Notes: generated by a model not told the origin, from the letters alone. A stretch of 64,000 bases of DNA from JAHDHW01 sp965220465 (GCA_965220465.1 CBDCPZ010000020.1:310001-374000), one strand, 5' to 3'; positions 1-9,448 are shown, counted from the stretch's first letter. Translations and numbers: made by a program.

Positions 1-2210
1 GTAGGGTCGTGCATTTTGTAACGACTTCCAGCAGCTAAAAGGAGTTCACGAATAGCGTCAGGTGTTGCATCTGATACTTGAGAATAGGATTTAAGGCCTC
101 CATTTTGAAGTATTTCCTCAATCTTTGGTCCTACTCCTTCAATTATTTTCAAATTGTCAGATGTATCATCACTATCTTTAGTTGCAGCTTTCTTTGGTGC
201 TGTTTCCTTTTCTGCAGGAGCTTCTTTGACTTCAGGTTTCTTGACTTCTGCAACAGGTTTAGCCTTTGGCTTTGATTTAGGCTTAGGGCTATCCTCTTCT
301 TTAAGTTGTTCTTTCAATTGAGAGAATGCTGCCATATCGCCAAGCGTAGTTCTTTCAACTTTTGATTGTTGATTTTGAACCGCTTTTTTAGTAGTTTGAC
401 GTGCTGCATCTTTTTCCTTTTTGACTGACTCGTCAGCTTCGCGGCGAATATCCTCAAGGTAGCGCATGTGAGAAACCAAGATTCGCTTATCGTCTCTGTT
501 GAACTCAATAACTTTAACGGTCATTGTTTCATCAACATTAGCGAGTTTACCATCTTCTTTCTTCATATGTTTGATTGGAGCAAATGCTTCCAAACCATAA
601 GGTAATTGAACGATTACTCCGCGATCATCTCGTCTGATAACTGTAGCTTCATGATAAGAACCGACTGGGAAAACACTTTCAAAAGTATCCCAAGGATTTT
701 CTTCAACTTGTTTGTGGCCTAAAGAAAGTTTGCGGTTATCTTTATCAATTTCCAGTATAACGACTTCGATTTGATTTCCAACTTTAGTAAATTCAGAAGG
801 ATGGGAGAAACGTTTAGTCCATGAAAGGTCAGAAATGTGTACCATTCCACCAATACCTTCTTGAAGTTCAACAAAAACTCCATAAGGAGTTAGATTTTTG
901 ACTTCTCCGGAATGATGGCTTTCAACAGGGAATAATGTTTCAATTTCACTCCACGGATCCTGGCTTAGTTGTTTAACACTAAGCGACATTTTGCGATCTT
1001 CCCGGTCGATAGTTACAACCTTTGCTTCGTATTCTGTACCTAATTTAAAGTACTCACGAGCGTTGATTGGTTGGTTGCTCCAGGTAACTTCAGAAACGTG
1101 GATTAGTCCTTCGACACCTGGGTTGATTTCCAGGAATGCACCATAATCTTCAATATTTACAATCTTTCCTTTTACAATAGCACCTTCTTTAATGGATTCG
1201 TCCAATACCTCCCAAGGGTGTGGTTGTAATTGTTTTAAACCTAGAGAAATACGTTTTTTGTTTTCATCAAAATCAAGAACAACAACATTGATCTTCTGAT
1301 TAAGTGCAAGTATTTCTGATGGATGATTGATGCGGCCCCATGAAATATCAGTGATGTACAACAATCCGTCAACGCCACCCAAATCAAGGAATGCACCAAA
1401 GTCAGTAATGTTTTTAACTAAACCTTCAAGCACCTGACCTTTTTCAAGACCACCAATGATTGCTTCTCTTTGATCAGCAAGATCACTTTCTATAAGTGCT
1501 TTGTGTGAAACAACTGCGTTTTTGATTTGCTCATTGATCTTAACAACTCTAAACTCCATTGTCTTGCCCACATATGCATCGTAATCAATGATTGGTTTGA
1601 TGTCAATCTGCGAACCTGGAAGGAATGTTTCTAATCCTGAAGTATCAACGATAAGCCCACCTTTGGTTTTGCTTACCACTGTACCTTTTATAATAGTACC
1701 ATTTTCGAATGAGTCAACTATGCTTTCCCAAGCTCTAAGCAATTTCGCTTTACGACGAGACAAAATCAATTGACCGCGCATGTCTTCTTGTTGCTCTACG
1801 TAAACATCTACTTTGTCCCCTATTTTTAAATCCGGAAAATCACGAAATTCAGAAACAGGTAATAAGCCATCTGACTTATAATTAATATCTAAAACCACAT
1901 CATTGCTATTGATTGCTGAAACAGTAGCGGCTACTATTTCGCCTTCCATGACAGCAGAAAGTGTGGATTCGTATTGCTTTAAGTAGGCCTCAATTTCAGA
2001 CTCTGTATAAGGTAGACCGTGCTTTTTACTGATGGACCAATCAAAATCATCATGTGGAGATTTTAATTGTTCTTCAGTGTTATCTTCAACTAGTTCTTGA
2101 ACAGCAATTTCTTCAATTGAAGTGTCGTCTTCTGTGGATTGGTTAGCAGACTCTTTGGACACATTGTCTGGAGTTTGCTTTTCGTTTTCTAGATCTTTTT
2201 CGTCTTTCAT
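1..2210 (-). CDS. rpsA: 30S ribosomal protein S1 with C-terminal helix-hairpin-helix extension (3' end outside window)
   Basis: Ribosomal protein S1 binds mRNA on the 30S subunit and helps initiation on leaders with weak Shine-Dalgarno sequences. The frame opens at ATG 2208-2210 and runs off the left edge with no stop (736 full codons). After an acidic N-terminus there are six S1 (OB-fold) repeats starting near residues 83, 170, 257, 343, 430 and 517; repeats 3-5 carry the typical DFGAFLDL / DYGAFLEI / PYGVFVEL cores. A Lys/Pro/Ala-rich linker follows. From about residue 683 a separate module reads IEGVGPKIEEILQNGG and later LLAAGSRYKMHDPT, a helix-hairpin-helix domain of the kind found fused to Bacteroidota L21 and other nucleic-acid proteins. 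The domain order is read directly from the translation. The role of the extension is unknown. Confidence 0.95.
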   Translation of the reverse strand, partial: MKDEKDLENEKQTPDNVSKESANQSTEDDTSIEEIAVQELVEDNTEEQLKSPHDDFDWSISKKHGLPYTESEIEAYLKQYESTLSAVMEGEIVAATVSAINSNDVVLDINYKSDGLLPVSEFRDFPDLKIGDKVDVYVEQQEDMRGQLILSRRKAKLLRAWESIVDSFENGTIIKGTVVSKTKGGLIVDTSGLETFLPGSQIDIKPIIDYDAYVGKTMEFRVVKINEQIKNAVVSHKALIESDLADQREAIIGGLEKGQVLEGLVKNITDFGAFLDLGGVDGLLYITDISWGRINHPSEILALNQKINVVVLDFDENKKRISLGLKQLQPHPWEVLDESIKEGAIVKGKIVNIEDYGAFLEINPGVEGLIHVSEVTWSNQPINAREYFKLGTEYEAKVVTIDREDRKMSLSVKQLSQDPWSEIETLFPVESHHSGEVKNLTPYGVFVELQEGIGGMVHISDLSWTKRFSHPSEFTKVGNQIEVVILEIDKDNRKLSLGHKQVEENPWDTFESVFPVGSYHEATVIRRDDRGVIVQLPYGLEAFAPIKHMKKEDGKLANVDETMTVKVIEFNRDDKRILVSHMRYLEDIRREADESVKKEKDAARQTTKKAVQNQQSKVERTTLGDMAAFSQLKEQLKEEDSPKPKSKPKAKPVAEVKKPEVKEAPAEKETAPKKAATKDSDDTSDNLKIIEGVGPKIEEILQNGGLKSYSQVSDATPDAIRELLLAAGSRYKMHDP

Positions 2211-2321
2211 CTAAAAAATCGATTGATTTGTAGCCTGTGTCAATTACCCTAAATCCTTAGTAATAAAGAGATTATGTGACAATATTAACAGACGAGGTTA
2301 ATAAATAAAATTTTAGCGGCA

Positions 2322-2329
2322 CAAAGGTA
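2322..2329 (-). promoter_or_regulatory. Candidate rpsA promoter (-7 box)
   Basis: On the minus strand this reads TACCTTTG, an exact match to the Bacteroidota -7 consensus TAnnTTTG. No convincing -33 TTG lies at the usual distance. It implies an rpsA leader of about 105 nt (2211-2315), long enough for S1 autoregulation as known in other bacteria. The rest of the 2211-2559 gap between rpsA and the divergent acyl-CoA ligase shows no other feature I can support. Confidence 0.5.
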
Positions 2330-2559
2330 CGTCTTTTTTATTGTAGAAAGAAGCAAATTTGTTGAAAATAAATAGTTCTTGGTTTACTAAAAAGGTAGGT
2401 TGAATGGAATAAAAGCTAAGTTATAACACATTTTTTTATATCACTTTTGAATTCAACCTTAAAATCTGAGAATAAAAAGTAACTGGTGAGTTCTAAGGCA
2501 GCGATTTTTTTGTAAATTTAGCCACATTAAATATTTTTAAAATATAAGCTTTTAAAAAC

Positions 2560-4233
2560 ATGAATGAACCCAGACCTTGGTTGAAGAATTACCCGAATGG
2601 CGTTCCCGCAAATATTGACCCCGATGCTTATTGTAGTCTTGTAGAACTATTTGAAGAAACTTTTGAAAAGTATCGCAAAAAACCTGCTTTTTCCTGCATG
2701 GGAAAAGAAATGACCTTTGATCAACTGGATAAACGATCAAAAATATTTGGTGCATATTTGCGTTCTCGTGGCTTGCAACCTGGTGATAAAATTGCGCTGA
2801 TGATGCCAAATATGTTGCAGTATCCGATTGCTTTATTCGGCGCTTTGAGAGCAGGTTTGGTGGTTGTAAATATCAATCCGTTGTATACTCCTCGTGAAAT
2901 GTTGCATCAGATCTCAGACTCCGGAGCCAAGGCAATTGTGATCGCCGAAAACTTTGCGGCTAATCTTGAAAAAATAATCGGTGAAACTGAAATCAAAACT
3001 GTCATTATAACAAGTATTGGTGAGTTGTTAGGATTTTTCAAAGGGATGCTTGTCAATTTTGTGGTTCGTTATATAAAACGAATGGTGCCCAAATATAACA
3101 TTCCTAACACGGTGGGTTTTAAAGAAGCGTTAAGTCAAGGGAAAAAATTTACTTTGGATGCTCATAAAGGCAATCCTGATGATGTCATTTTGCTTCAATA
3201 TACAGGAGGAACTACCGGTGTTTCGAAAGGAGCAATGCTGACCAATCGTAACCTGGTTGCGAATATGGAACAGATCAGAGCCATGGTAATGCCTTTTTTG
3301 AAAGAAGGTGAAGAAATTGCTCTTTCCCCTTTGCCAATGTACCACATTTTTGCATTTTCCGTCAATTGCCTGGCATTGATGAGTATGGGAACACTGAATG
3401 TTTTGGTGGTCAATGCAAGGGATTTGGGGTCAATTGTAAAAGAATTTAAAGCTTATCCGATTAGCTTGCTGACTGGTGTAAACACCCTTTTTAATGGACT
3501 GATTCATAATGATAAATTTCAAAAACTGGATTTCAGACATTTAAAAGTAACCGTTGGTGGTGGTATGGCTGTTCAGCGCCCGGTTGCAGAAAAGTGGCAG
3601 CAGGTTACAGGTTGTTACCTTTGTGAAGGATATGGTATGACTGAATCTTCGCCAGTTGCAACAATTAATCCACTCGATGGAACCGGTAGGATCGGAACAA
3701 TAGGAATTCCGATTTCGTCCACAGAATTAAGAATTGTTGATGAAAATGGAAATCCTTTGGAGCCAGGAGAGATTGGAGAAATTCAGATAAAAGGCCCTCA
3801 GGTAATGAAAGGGTATTATAATCGTCCCGATGAGACGGCCAAAACAATCACGGCAGATGGCTGGTTGTTTACCGGGGATATTGGTAAAATGTCGATCGAT
3901 GGTTTTTTTGAAATCGTAGATAGGAAAAAAGATATGATTTTGGTTTCCGGTTTCAATGTTTTTCCGAATGAAATCGAAGATGTAGTAGCCGCACACGATA
4001 AAGTTTTAGAAGTAGCAGCTATCGGTATTCCTGATGAGAAATCCGGTGAAGTGGTGAAAATTTTTGTGGTAAAAAAAGACAAATCGCTTTCCGAAAAAGA
4101 ACTGATAGAATATTGCAGGGAAAATCTGACTGGATACAAAGTTCCTAAACAAATTGAGTTTCGAAAAGAATTGCCAAAAACGAATGTTGGAAAAATTTTA
4201 CGACGAGCTTTGAAAGAAGAACTTACCAAATAA
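2560..4233 (+). CDS. Long-chain fatty acid--CoA ligase (AMP-binding family)
   Basis: ATP-dependent activation of fatty acids to acyl-CoA through an acyl-adenylate, for beta-oxidation or lipid synthesis. The 557-aa protein has the usual FadD length. The phosphate-binding loop YTGGTTGVSKG starts at residue 214, the adenine motif GYGMTE is at 357-362, the TGDIG motif is near 438, and the C-terminal catalytic lysine sits in NVGKILRR (K545). No signal peptide; the protein should be cytosolic or membrane-associated. It is divergent from rpsA and ends at a shared bidirectional terminator with mscL, so it is probably monocistronic. Chain-length specificity cannot be told from sequence. Confidence 0.93.
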   Translation: MNEPRPWLKNYPNGVPANIDPDAYCSLVELFEETFEKYRKKPAFSCMGKEMTFDQLDKRSKIFGAYLRSRGLQPGDKIALMMPNMLQYPIALFGALRAGLVVVNINPLYTPREMLHQISDSGAKAIVIAENFAANLEKIIGETEIKTVIITSIGELLGFFKGMLVNFVVRYIKRMVPKYNIPNTVGFKEALSQGKKFTLDAHKGNPDDVILLQYTGGTTGVSKGAMLTNRNLVANMEQIRAMVMPFLKEGEEIALSPLPMYHIFAFSVNCLALMSMGTLNVLVVNARDLGSIVKEFKAYPISLLTGVNTLFNGLIHNDKFQKLDFRHLKVTVGGGMAVQRPVAEKWQQVTGCYLCEGYGMTESSPVATINPLDGTGRIGTIGIPISSTELRIVDENGNPLEPGEIGEIQIKGPQVMKGYYNRPDETAKTITADGWLFTGDIGKMSIDGFFEIVDRKKDMILVSGFNVFPNEIEDVVAAHDKVLEVAAIGIPDEKSGEVVKIFVVKKDKSLSEKELIEYCRENLTGYKVPKQIEFRKELPKTNVGKILRRALKEELTK

Positions 4234-4235
4234 AC

Positions 4236-4267
4236 AAAAAAAAGCCACCCAATCGGATGGCTTTTTT
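4236..4267. terminator. Bidirectional rho-independent terminator
   Basis: A-run, then GCCACCC - AATC - GGATGGC stem, then T6. The single mismatch becomes a G-U pair in the minus-strand transcript, so the hairpin is stronger for mscL than for the acyl-CoA ligase. It lies between the two convergent stop codons. Confidence 0.85.
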
Positions 4268-4279
4268 GATTTAACAAAT

Positions 4280-4690
4280 CTATTTCTTCAATGCATCTCT
4301 TATCTCTTTCAAGAGGTCAATTTCAGAAGGGCCAGGGTCTGGTTCAGGAGCTGCTTCAACAGGTTTTTTCGTTTTGTTGTATGCCTTTACGATCATAAAC
4401 AAGACAAAACCAACAATAATTAAATTAATAATTGAGTTGATCCAGGCGCCATAACGGATGGCATTTTCAGGTGTAGCAACAGTAGTTCCATCTTCTGCCA
4501 TAACTGCTGGGGATAAAACATATTTCATCTCTGCGAAATCCACTCCGGCTGAAAAATGGCCGACAAAAGGCATTACAATGTCGTTGACGAATCCGTTTAC
4601 GACTAAGCCGACAGCCCCGGCTAAAATAACAGCAACGGCAAAATCAACAACGTTGCCGGTCATGATAAAATCTTTAAATTCTTTAAACAT
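4280..4690 (-). CDS. mscL: Large-conductance mechanosensitive channel MscL
   Basis: Inner-membrane homopentameric channel that opens under membrane tension and releases solutes during hypo-osmotic shock. The 136-aa length is typical. The amphipathic N-terminus MFKEFKDFIMTGNVVDFAVAV leads into TM1 (about 17-42, ending VNGFVNDIVMPFVG). A periplasmic loop and TM2 (about 76-102, YGAWINSIINLIIVGFVLF) follow, and the charged C-terminal bundle helix ends SEIDLLKEIRDALKK. A Pro/Glu-rich stretch separates TM2 from this helix. It is a single gene between two terminators. Confidence 0.97.
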   Translation of the reverse strand: MFKEFKDFIMTGNVVDFAVAVILAGAVGLVVNGFVNDIVMPFVGHFSAGVDFAEMKYVLSPAVMAEDGTTVATPENAIRYGAWINSIINLIIVGFVLFMIVKAYNKTKKPVEAAPEPDPGPSEIDLLKEIRDALKK

Positions 4691-4787
4691 AATAGTTTGT
4701 TGTTTAAGTTTAAAAATGGTTTTGATGCTTTATTTAGACGGAATATAGTAAAAAGGTGTCACATGCTTGAAAATAAACTAAAATATT

Positions 4788-4823
4788 AAAAGCCAGCCTA
4801 AGTAAATAAAATAGGCTGGCTTT
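4788..4823. terminator. Rho-independent terminator after aconitase
   Basis: Near-perfect stem AAAGCCAGCCTA / TAGGCTGGCTTT around an AT-rich loop, with T-rich sequence on the minus strand. It ends the aconitase transcript and insulates mscL. Confidence 0.85.
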
Positions 4824-4850
4824 AAAAAAACAAATGTTATCGAAAAAGAA

Positions 4851-7121
4851 TTAAGCTACGCCTGCATCTTTTCTTATCTTGTTAAGCGCAGAACCTGCCT
4901 TTACCCAATCAATTTGAGCCTGATTGTAAGTATGTGCTACTTCAAATTTTTCTTTCTTTCCGTCAGCATGTTTTAGTTGGATAGTCAGGTTTTTACCTGG
5001 GGTGAAATCTTTGAAGTCTAAAATGTCAATCAGGTCGTCCTGACGCACTTTGTCATAATCTTTTGGGTTCACAAAAGTGAGTGCCAACATTCCCTGTTTT
5101 TTCAAATTTGTTTCATGAATCCGTGCAAAAGATTTTACAACAACCGCATTGACTCCTAAAAAGCGAGGCTCCATTGCCGCATGTTCGCGAGAAGATCCTT
5201 CACCAAGGTTTTCTTCACCGAAGATAATTGTTCCAATCCCTTGTTTTTGGTAAAACTTAGCTGAATCGGGAACCTTCATGTATTTTCCTTTTTCAACATT
5301 AAAGACATTGTTTGTTTCACCGTTAAAATAGTTGATAGCACCGATGTAACAATTGTCTGAAATGTTTTGCAAATGGCCGCGATAAGTCAACCAAGGGCCA
5401 GCCATCGAAATATGATCAGTCGTGCATTTACCTTTTGGTTTAATGAGCAATCTCATTCCTTTGAGCGAATCTTGTGTAATTGGTTCAAAGGGCTTCAACA
5501 ATTGCAGGCGTTTAGATTTTTTATCAACTTTAACTACGATCTTGCTTCCATCTTCAGCGGGAGCATTAAATCCAGCGTCTTTTACGTCAAACCCTTTTTT
5601 GGGTAATTCAACTCCTTTAGGTGGGCTGAGTTTTACCTTTTTACCATCTTCAGTCACCAATTTATCCGTCAAAGGATTGAAGGTCAAAGTTCCTGCGATA
5701 GCCAAAGCAGTTACGATTTCCGGAGAGGCAACGAAAGCGTGTGTTTGTGGATTTCCATCATTTCTTTTTGAAAAGTTTCGGTTAAACGAAGTGATGATGG
5801 AATTTTTACGGCTTGGATCATCAGTATGACGAGCCCATTGACCGATGCATGGTCCACAGGCATTTGCCAGTACCATCCCACCAATTTTTTCAAAAGATTC
5901 CAATTGTCCGTCTCGTTCAACGGTAAAACGAATTTGTTCGGAACCAGGTGTTACTGTAAATTCAGATTTGAATTTCAAGTTCTTTTTAGCTGCTTGCTTT
6001 GCTAATGAGGACGCACGATCCAAATCTTCGTAGGAAGAGTTGGTACAGGATCCGATCAAACCAACTTCCAGTTTTTCAGGGTAACCATTTTTGCGAACTG
6101 CTTCCGCAAATTTTGAAATCGGCCAAGCTAAATCCGGCGTGTAAGGCCCATTGACATGTGGCTCCAGTTTGGAAAGATCAATGTGGATAACCTGATCAAA
6201 ATATTTTTCAGGATCAGCATAACATTCAGCGTCACCGTTTAAGTGTTCTTTGACTTTATCCGCCAACTTTGCAACATCAGCACGGTCAGTTGCTTTTAAG
6301 TAATCACTCATTGAATTATCGTAACCAAAAGTTGAAGTTGTTGCTCCGATTTCAGCGCCCATATTACAAATGGTTCCTTTTCCTGTACAACTCAATCTTT
6401 TCGCCCCTGGGCCAAAATATTCTACAATTGCTCCGGTTCCCCCTTTTACCGTCAAAATACCGGCAACTTTTAAAATAACATCCTTTGAAGAAGTCCAGCC
6501 ATTTAAAGAACCAGTCAATTTAACTCCGATTAGTTTTGGCATTTTTAGTTCCCAAGGCATTCCTGCCATTACGTCAACAGCATCTGCTCCTCCCACTCCT
6601 ATCGCAACCATTCCGAGTCCGCCACCATTTGGCGTGTGCGAATCAGTACCTATCATCATCCCACCGGGGAAAGCGTAATTTTCCAAAACGATCTGATGAA
6701 TAATTCCTGCTCCGGGTTTCCAAAAACCAATTCCGTATTTATTGGAAATGGAATCCAGAAAATCATAGACTTCGGAGTTGATATCCAGCGCAGTTTTCAT
6801 ATCTTTTATAGCACCAACTTCCGCCTGAATCAGGTGATCACAATGGACGGTTGAAGGAACGGCAACTTTACTTTTACCAGCCATCATAAATTGCAACAGC
6901 GCCATTTGTGCGGTTGCATCCTGCATAGCCACTCTATCGGGAGAAAAGAAAACATAGTCTTTTCCTCTTTTGTAATTTTTTAAATCCGAATCCGGATGAA
7001 GGTGTGAGTAAAGTATTTTTTCAGAAAGCGTAAGCGGGCGCTTCAGCTTTTTTTTAATTTTTTCCAGTTTTGAAGGAAGTGACTCGTAATGAGCCTTGAT
7101 CATTTCAATGTCAAATGCCAT
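4851..7121 (-). CDS. acnA: Aconitate hydratase (mitochondrial-type aconitase)
   Basis: TCA-cycle isomerisation of citrate to isocitrate through cis-aconitate, using a [4Fe-4S] cluster. The 756-aa length and sequence match the mitochondrial-type aconitase subfamily common in Bacteroidota rather than AcnB. Cluster ligands are visible: Cys359 in GSCTNSS, and Cys422 and Cys425 in ACGPCIG, nearly the same numbering as the animal enzyme. The C-terminal swivel domain holds GEENLGEGSSREHAA. The start ATG at 7119-7121 gives the conserved MAFDIEMIKAHYESLP N-terminus. It is monocistronic, with its own promoter box and terminator. The symbol acnA is used loosely, because the subfamily is not the AcnA/IRP type. 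Confidence 0.96.
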   Translation of the reverse strand: MAFDIEMIKAHYESLPSKLEKIKKKLKRPLTLSEKILYSHLHPDSDLKNYKRGKDYVFFSPDRVAMQDATAQMALLQFMMAGKSKVAVPSTVHCDHLIQAEVGAIKDMKTALDINSEVYDFLDSISNKYGIGFWKPGAGIIHQIVLENYAFPGGMMIGTDSHTPNGGGLGMVAIGVGGADAVDVMAGMPWELKMPKLIGVKLTGSLNGWTSSKDVILKVAGILTVKGGTGAIVEYFGPGAKRLSCTGKGTICNMGAEIGATTSTFGYDNSMSDYLKATDRADVAKLADKVKEHLNGDAECYADPEKYFDQVIHIDLSKLEPHVNGPYTPDLAWPISKFAEAVRKNGYPEKLEVGLIGSCTNSSYEDLDRASSLAKQAAKKNLKFKSEFTVTPGSEQIRFTVERDGQLESFEKIGGMVLANACGPCIGQWARHTDDPSRKNSIITSFNRNFSKRNDGNPQTHAFVASPEIVTALAIAGTLTFNPLTDKLVTEDGKKVKLSPPKGVELPKKGFDVKDAGFNAPAEDGSKIVVKVDKKSKRLQLLKPFEPITQDSLKGMRLLIKPKGKCTTDHISMAGPWLTYRGHLQNISDNCYIGAINYFNGETNNVFNVEKGKYMKVPDSAKFYQKQGIGTIIFGEENLGEGSSREHAAMEPRFLGVNAVVVKSFARIHETNLKKQGMLALTFVNPKDYDKVRQDDLIDILDFKDFTPGKNLTIQLKHADGKKEKFEVAHTYNQAQIDWVKAGSALNKIRKDAGVA

Positions 7122-7174
7122 ATCCGTTAGATTTTTAGATGTTACAATGAGTCTGCCGTTGAGCTGACTGGCAG

Positions 7175-7182
7175 CAAAAGTA
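7175..7182 (-). promoter_or_regulatory. Candidate aconitase promoter (-7 box)
   Basis: TACTTTTG on the minus strand, an exact TAnnTTTG match, giving a leader of about 45-50 nt. The MITE-like palindrome at 7213-7353 lies directly upstream and occupies the region where an activator site would be expected. Confidence 0.5.
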
Positions 7183-7212
7183 ATATTTTTAATACAAATT
7201 TTCTATTACCTA

Positions 7213-7353
7213 ATGCAAGTTGCAAAGCGCCTTGCAAATGATGAATTATGAATGGGAAATTAAGAATTTCATCGAAAAATGCGCGGTTGTTGATTCATAA
7301 TTCATAATTCTTCATTTATAATTTTCAAGCTAGCGACGCGTTGCAACTTGAAC
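7213..7353. repeat. MITE-like palindromic element upstream of aconitase
   Basis: The outer arms CAAGTTGCAA (7216-7225) and TTGCAACTTG (7341-7350) are perfect inverted repeats. The inner arms ATGAATTATGAAT (7241-7253) and ATTCATAATTCAT (7293-7305) are also perfect. The unit is flanked symmetrically by TACCTA at 7207-7212 and 7354-7359, which may be a target-site duplication. It encodes no protein. The remainder of the 7122-7525 gap is AT-rich without other features. Confidence 0.6.
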
Positions 7354-7525
7354 TACCTATATAACTGGTTAGATTGTATTTTGTTTGGAATTTTCGAAGC
7401 AAAGTTTTTAAAGAAATCCAGCGGATAACAAATAATTTTTTTATTGTTTTTTGAAAGTGGATTAAAAGAATGAATCGCTTAAAAAGAGCAAATTTTATTT
7501 CGAAGAAAAACCGAAAAATGATCGA

Positions 7526-9448
7526 TCATTTGCTTTCCAGCCTTTGAATTAATCGTCGAGAAATTTTCAAAAAATCACCTTCTGTGATGATACCGATCAA
7601 CTCACCATTTTTTACAACAGGGAGAGAACCAATGTTATTTTCACGCATTTTGTTCATTGCTTCTATGATTGTTGCATTCGGAGCAATGGTCAAAGGTTTT
7701 TCAATCATAATATCTTTAACCATTTTCATTTTTCCTTTGAGTTTTGGGTCACGGATCAGATGGCGCAATATCAATCGTGCGGATACCAGTCCAACCAAAT
7801 TACCTTTTTTGTCTTCCACAGGAGTGTAACGGATTTTTCGCCAATCCATCATTTCGGCAACGAGTTCAATGATATCATCTTTTTGAACAGTAAATAAGTC
7901 CGTTTCCATAAATTCTTCTACAAATATCTGAGAAGGTTTGTATTCTTTAAGAATTTCCAATTCTGGTAGTTCCCATTTATGAACAGGCACTCCATCTTCC
8001 TGGTTTTTTACAATAGCAGCGGTTAGTGCACAAAGTGCTTCATCGCGATTTGTTTCTTTGATTAATTTGGTGTAAGCTCTTAATTGCCAACGCGCGCCAT
8101 TCATATGGCTTTTTGCCCTTTCTTCGATAACGTCGAGGTATTTGGAAATATCGTTATTATCAACTTTATTGTTTTTTAGTCCTTCGCGAGCAATCGGTAA
8201 CAATTCTTTTAAAATAAGATCACTTGCATTTATTTTTTTGTCTTTAAACCAGGTGAATTTTGAATCGATCCCAAACTTAGCTGCTTTGCCAAAATTGTCA
8301 CTAACATCTTCAAAAGAAATATGTTGGGTGATATCTCCATACTTTTCTCCCATTCCCATCATTGCTCCAATCCAAAAAGCAGAATTAGCCATTTCATCAA
8401 TAACTGTAGGGCCAGAAGGAATTACCCGATTTTCGATTCGCAAGTGTGGTTTGCCATTCTCACTGATACCATAGCAAGGTCGATTCCAGCGATAAACAGT
8501 TGAATTGTGAACCTGCAAAGCACGTAGTTTTGGGACTTTTTTCTTATTAATCAAATCGATTGCATCTTCTTCAAGATCTCCGCTGATCAACACCCTGAAT
8601 CGAGCAATATCTTCGCGGTAAATTTCGAGGATAGAATTTTTTAACCAGCCATTTCCAAAGTTGACTCTTGGCGAACGCTCTCTCATGTGATCGTGAGAAG
8701 TTCGGGTATCGAGCGATTGCTGGAAAAGGGCAATTCGTGATTCATGCCATAGCCTTCGTCCAAAAACAATAGGCGAATTTGCTGAAATAGCAATAACAGG
8801 TCCCGCCAGCGTTTGCGCAATGTTGTACATTTTTACAAAATCTTTTGGTGCAATCTGAAGGTGAACCTGGAAACTGGTGTTGCAAGCTTCCAGCATTGGG
8901 GAATCGTGTTGTAATAACAATTCATCTATTCCGGATAACCGCAATTCATACGTAGCACCAATTAACTGGGAATTGATTGCTTCCATCAAAGCTTTGTAGC
9001 GTTTCTTTGGCGTGAGGTTATGCATGCCAAGGTGAAACTTTTGTAGTGTCGGAAGGATGCCCGTGAGGATCAGATTAGCATTCATTCCTTTGAGTTTTTC
9101 ACGAATCTGTTTGAGATTCTTGCTATTTTCGGCATCGAGCATGCTCAGGCATTTACCTTTCAATTCTCGTGGCGTCAGATTGGTTTCAAGATTAAATCGG
9201 GCAAGCTCAGTTTCTACCCAATCGTAGTTTTTCATTTTTTCCAAAGCCTCTATCGCGATGGTAGCCGGCTTGTAGGTATCATTATTAACAAGGCACATTT
9301 CCTGTTCTGCACCAATTCTTGTGATATCGCTTTCAAACCAATCATTATCAAGCATATACTCCAAAGCCTGTACATCATTTAACAGATGTTTGACAAAGCG
9401 CTGCATCTGTGCCTGATCTTTTACGATAGATACTTTTTGTTCACCCAT
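7526..9448 (-). CDS. GCS2-like carboxylate-amine ligase fused to tandem CBS domains
   Basis: The 640-aa protein has two parts. Residues 1 to about 490 resemble the glutamate-cysteine ligase family 2 / carboxylate-amine ligase fold, with RIGAEQEMCLVN near residue 45, FHLGMHNLTP, CNTSFQVHLQI and ENRVIPSGPT. The C-terminus carries two CBS motifs (about 512-565, and 580-635 with IGSLPVVKNGELIGIITEGD), which usually bind adenosyl ligands and regulate the attached domain. I infer an ATP-dependent amine/thiol ligase under adenylate control; the substrate is unknown. There is no signal peptide, so it should be cytosolic. It is transcribed alone, upstream of aconitase but separated by 400 bp. The two-domain reading is secure; the biochemical activity is not. 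Confidence 0.75.
   Translation of the reverse strand: MGEQKVSIVKDQAQMQRFVKHLLNDVQALEYMLDNDWFESDITRIGAEQEMCLVNNDTYKPATIAIEALEKMKNYDWVETELARFNLETNLTPRELKGKCLSMLDAENSKNLKQIREKLKGMNANLILTGILPTLQKFHLGMHNLTPKKRYKALMEAINSQLIGATYELRLSGIDELLLQHDSPMLEACNTSFQVHLQIAPKDFVKMYNIAQTLAGPVIAISANSPIVFGRRLWHESRIALFQQSLDTRTSHDHMRERSPRVNFGNGWLKNSILEIYREDIARFRVLISGDLEEDAIDLINKKKVPKLRALQVHNSTVYRWNRPCYGISENGKPHLRIENRVIPSGPTVIDEMANSAFWIGAMMGMGEKYGDITQHISFEDVSDNFGKAAKFGIDSKFTWFKDKKINASDLILKELLPIAREGLKNNKVDNNDISKYLDVIEERAKSHMNGARWQLRAYTKLIKETNRDEALCALTAAIVKNQEDGVPVHKWELPELEILKEYKPSQIFVEEFMETDLFTVQKDDIIELVAEMMDWRKIRYTPVEDKKGNLVGLVSARLILRHLIRDPKLKGKMKMVKDIMIEKPLTIAPNATIIEAMNKMRENNIGSLPVVKNGELIGIITEGDFLKISRRLIQRLESK

Noticed and set aside
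78..275. Plus-strand open frames inside rpsA and other core genes
   Set aside because: They lie antisense to strongly supported coding sequence and have biased Phe/Ser-rich translations, as expected of shadow frames.
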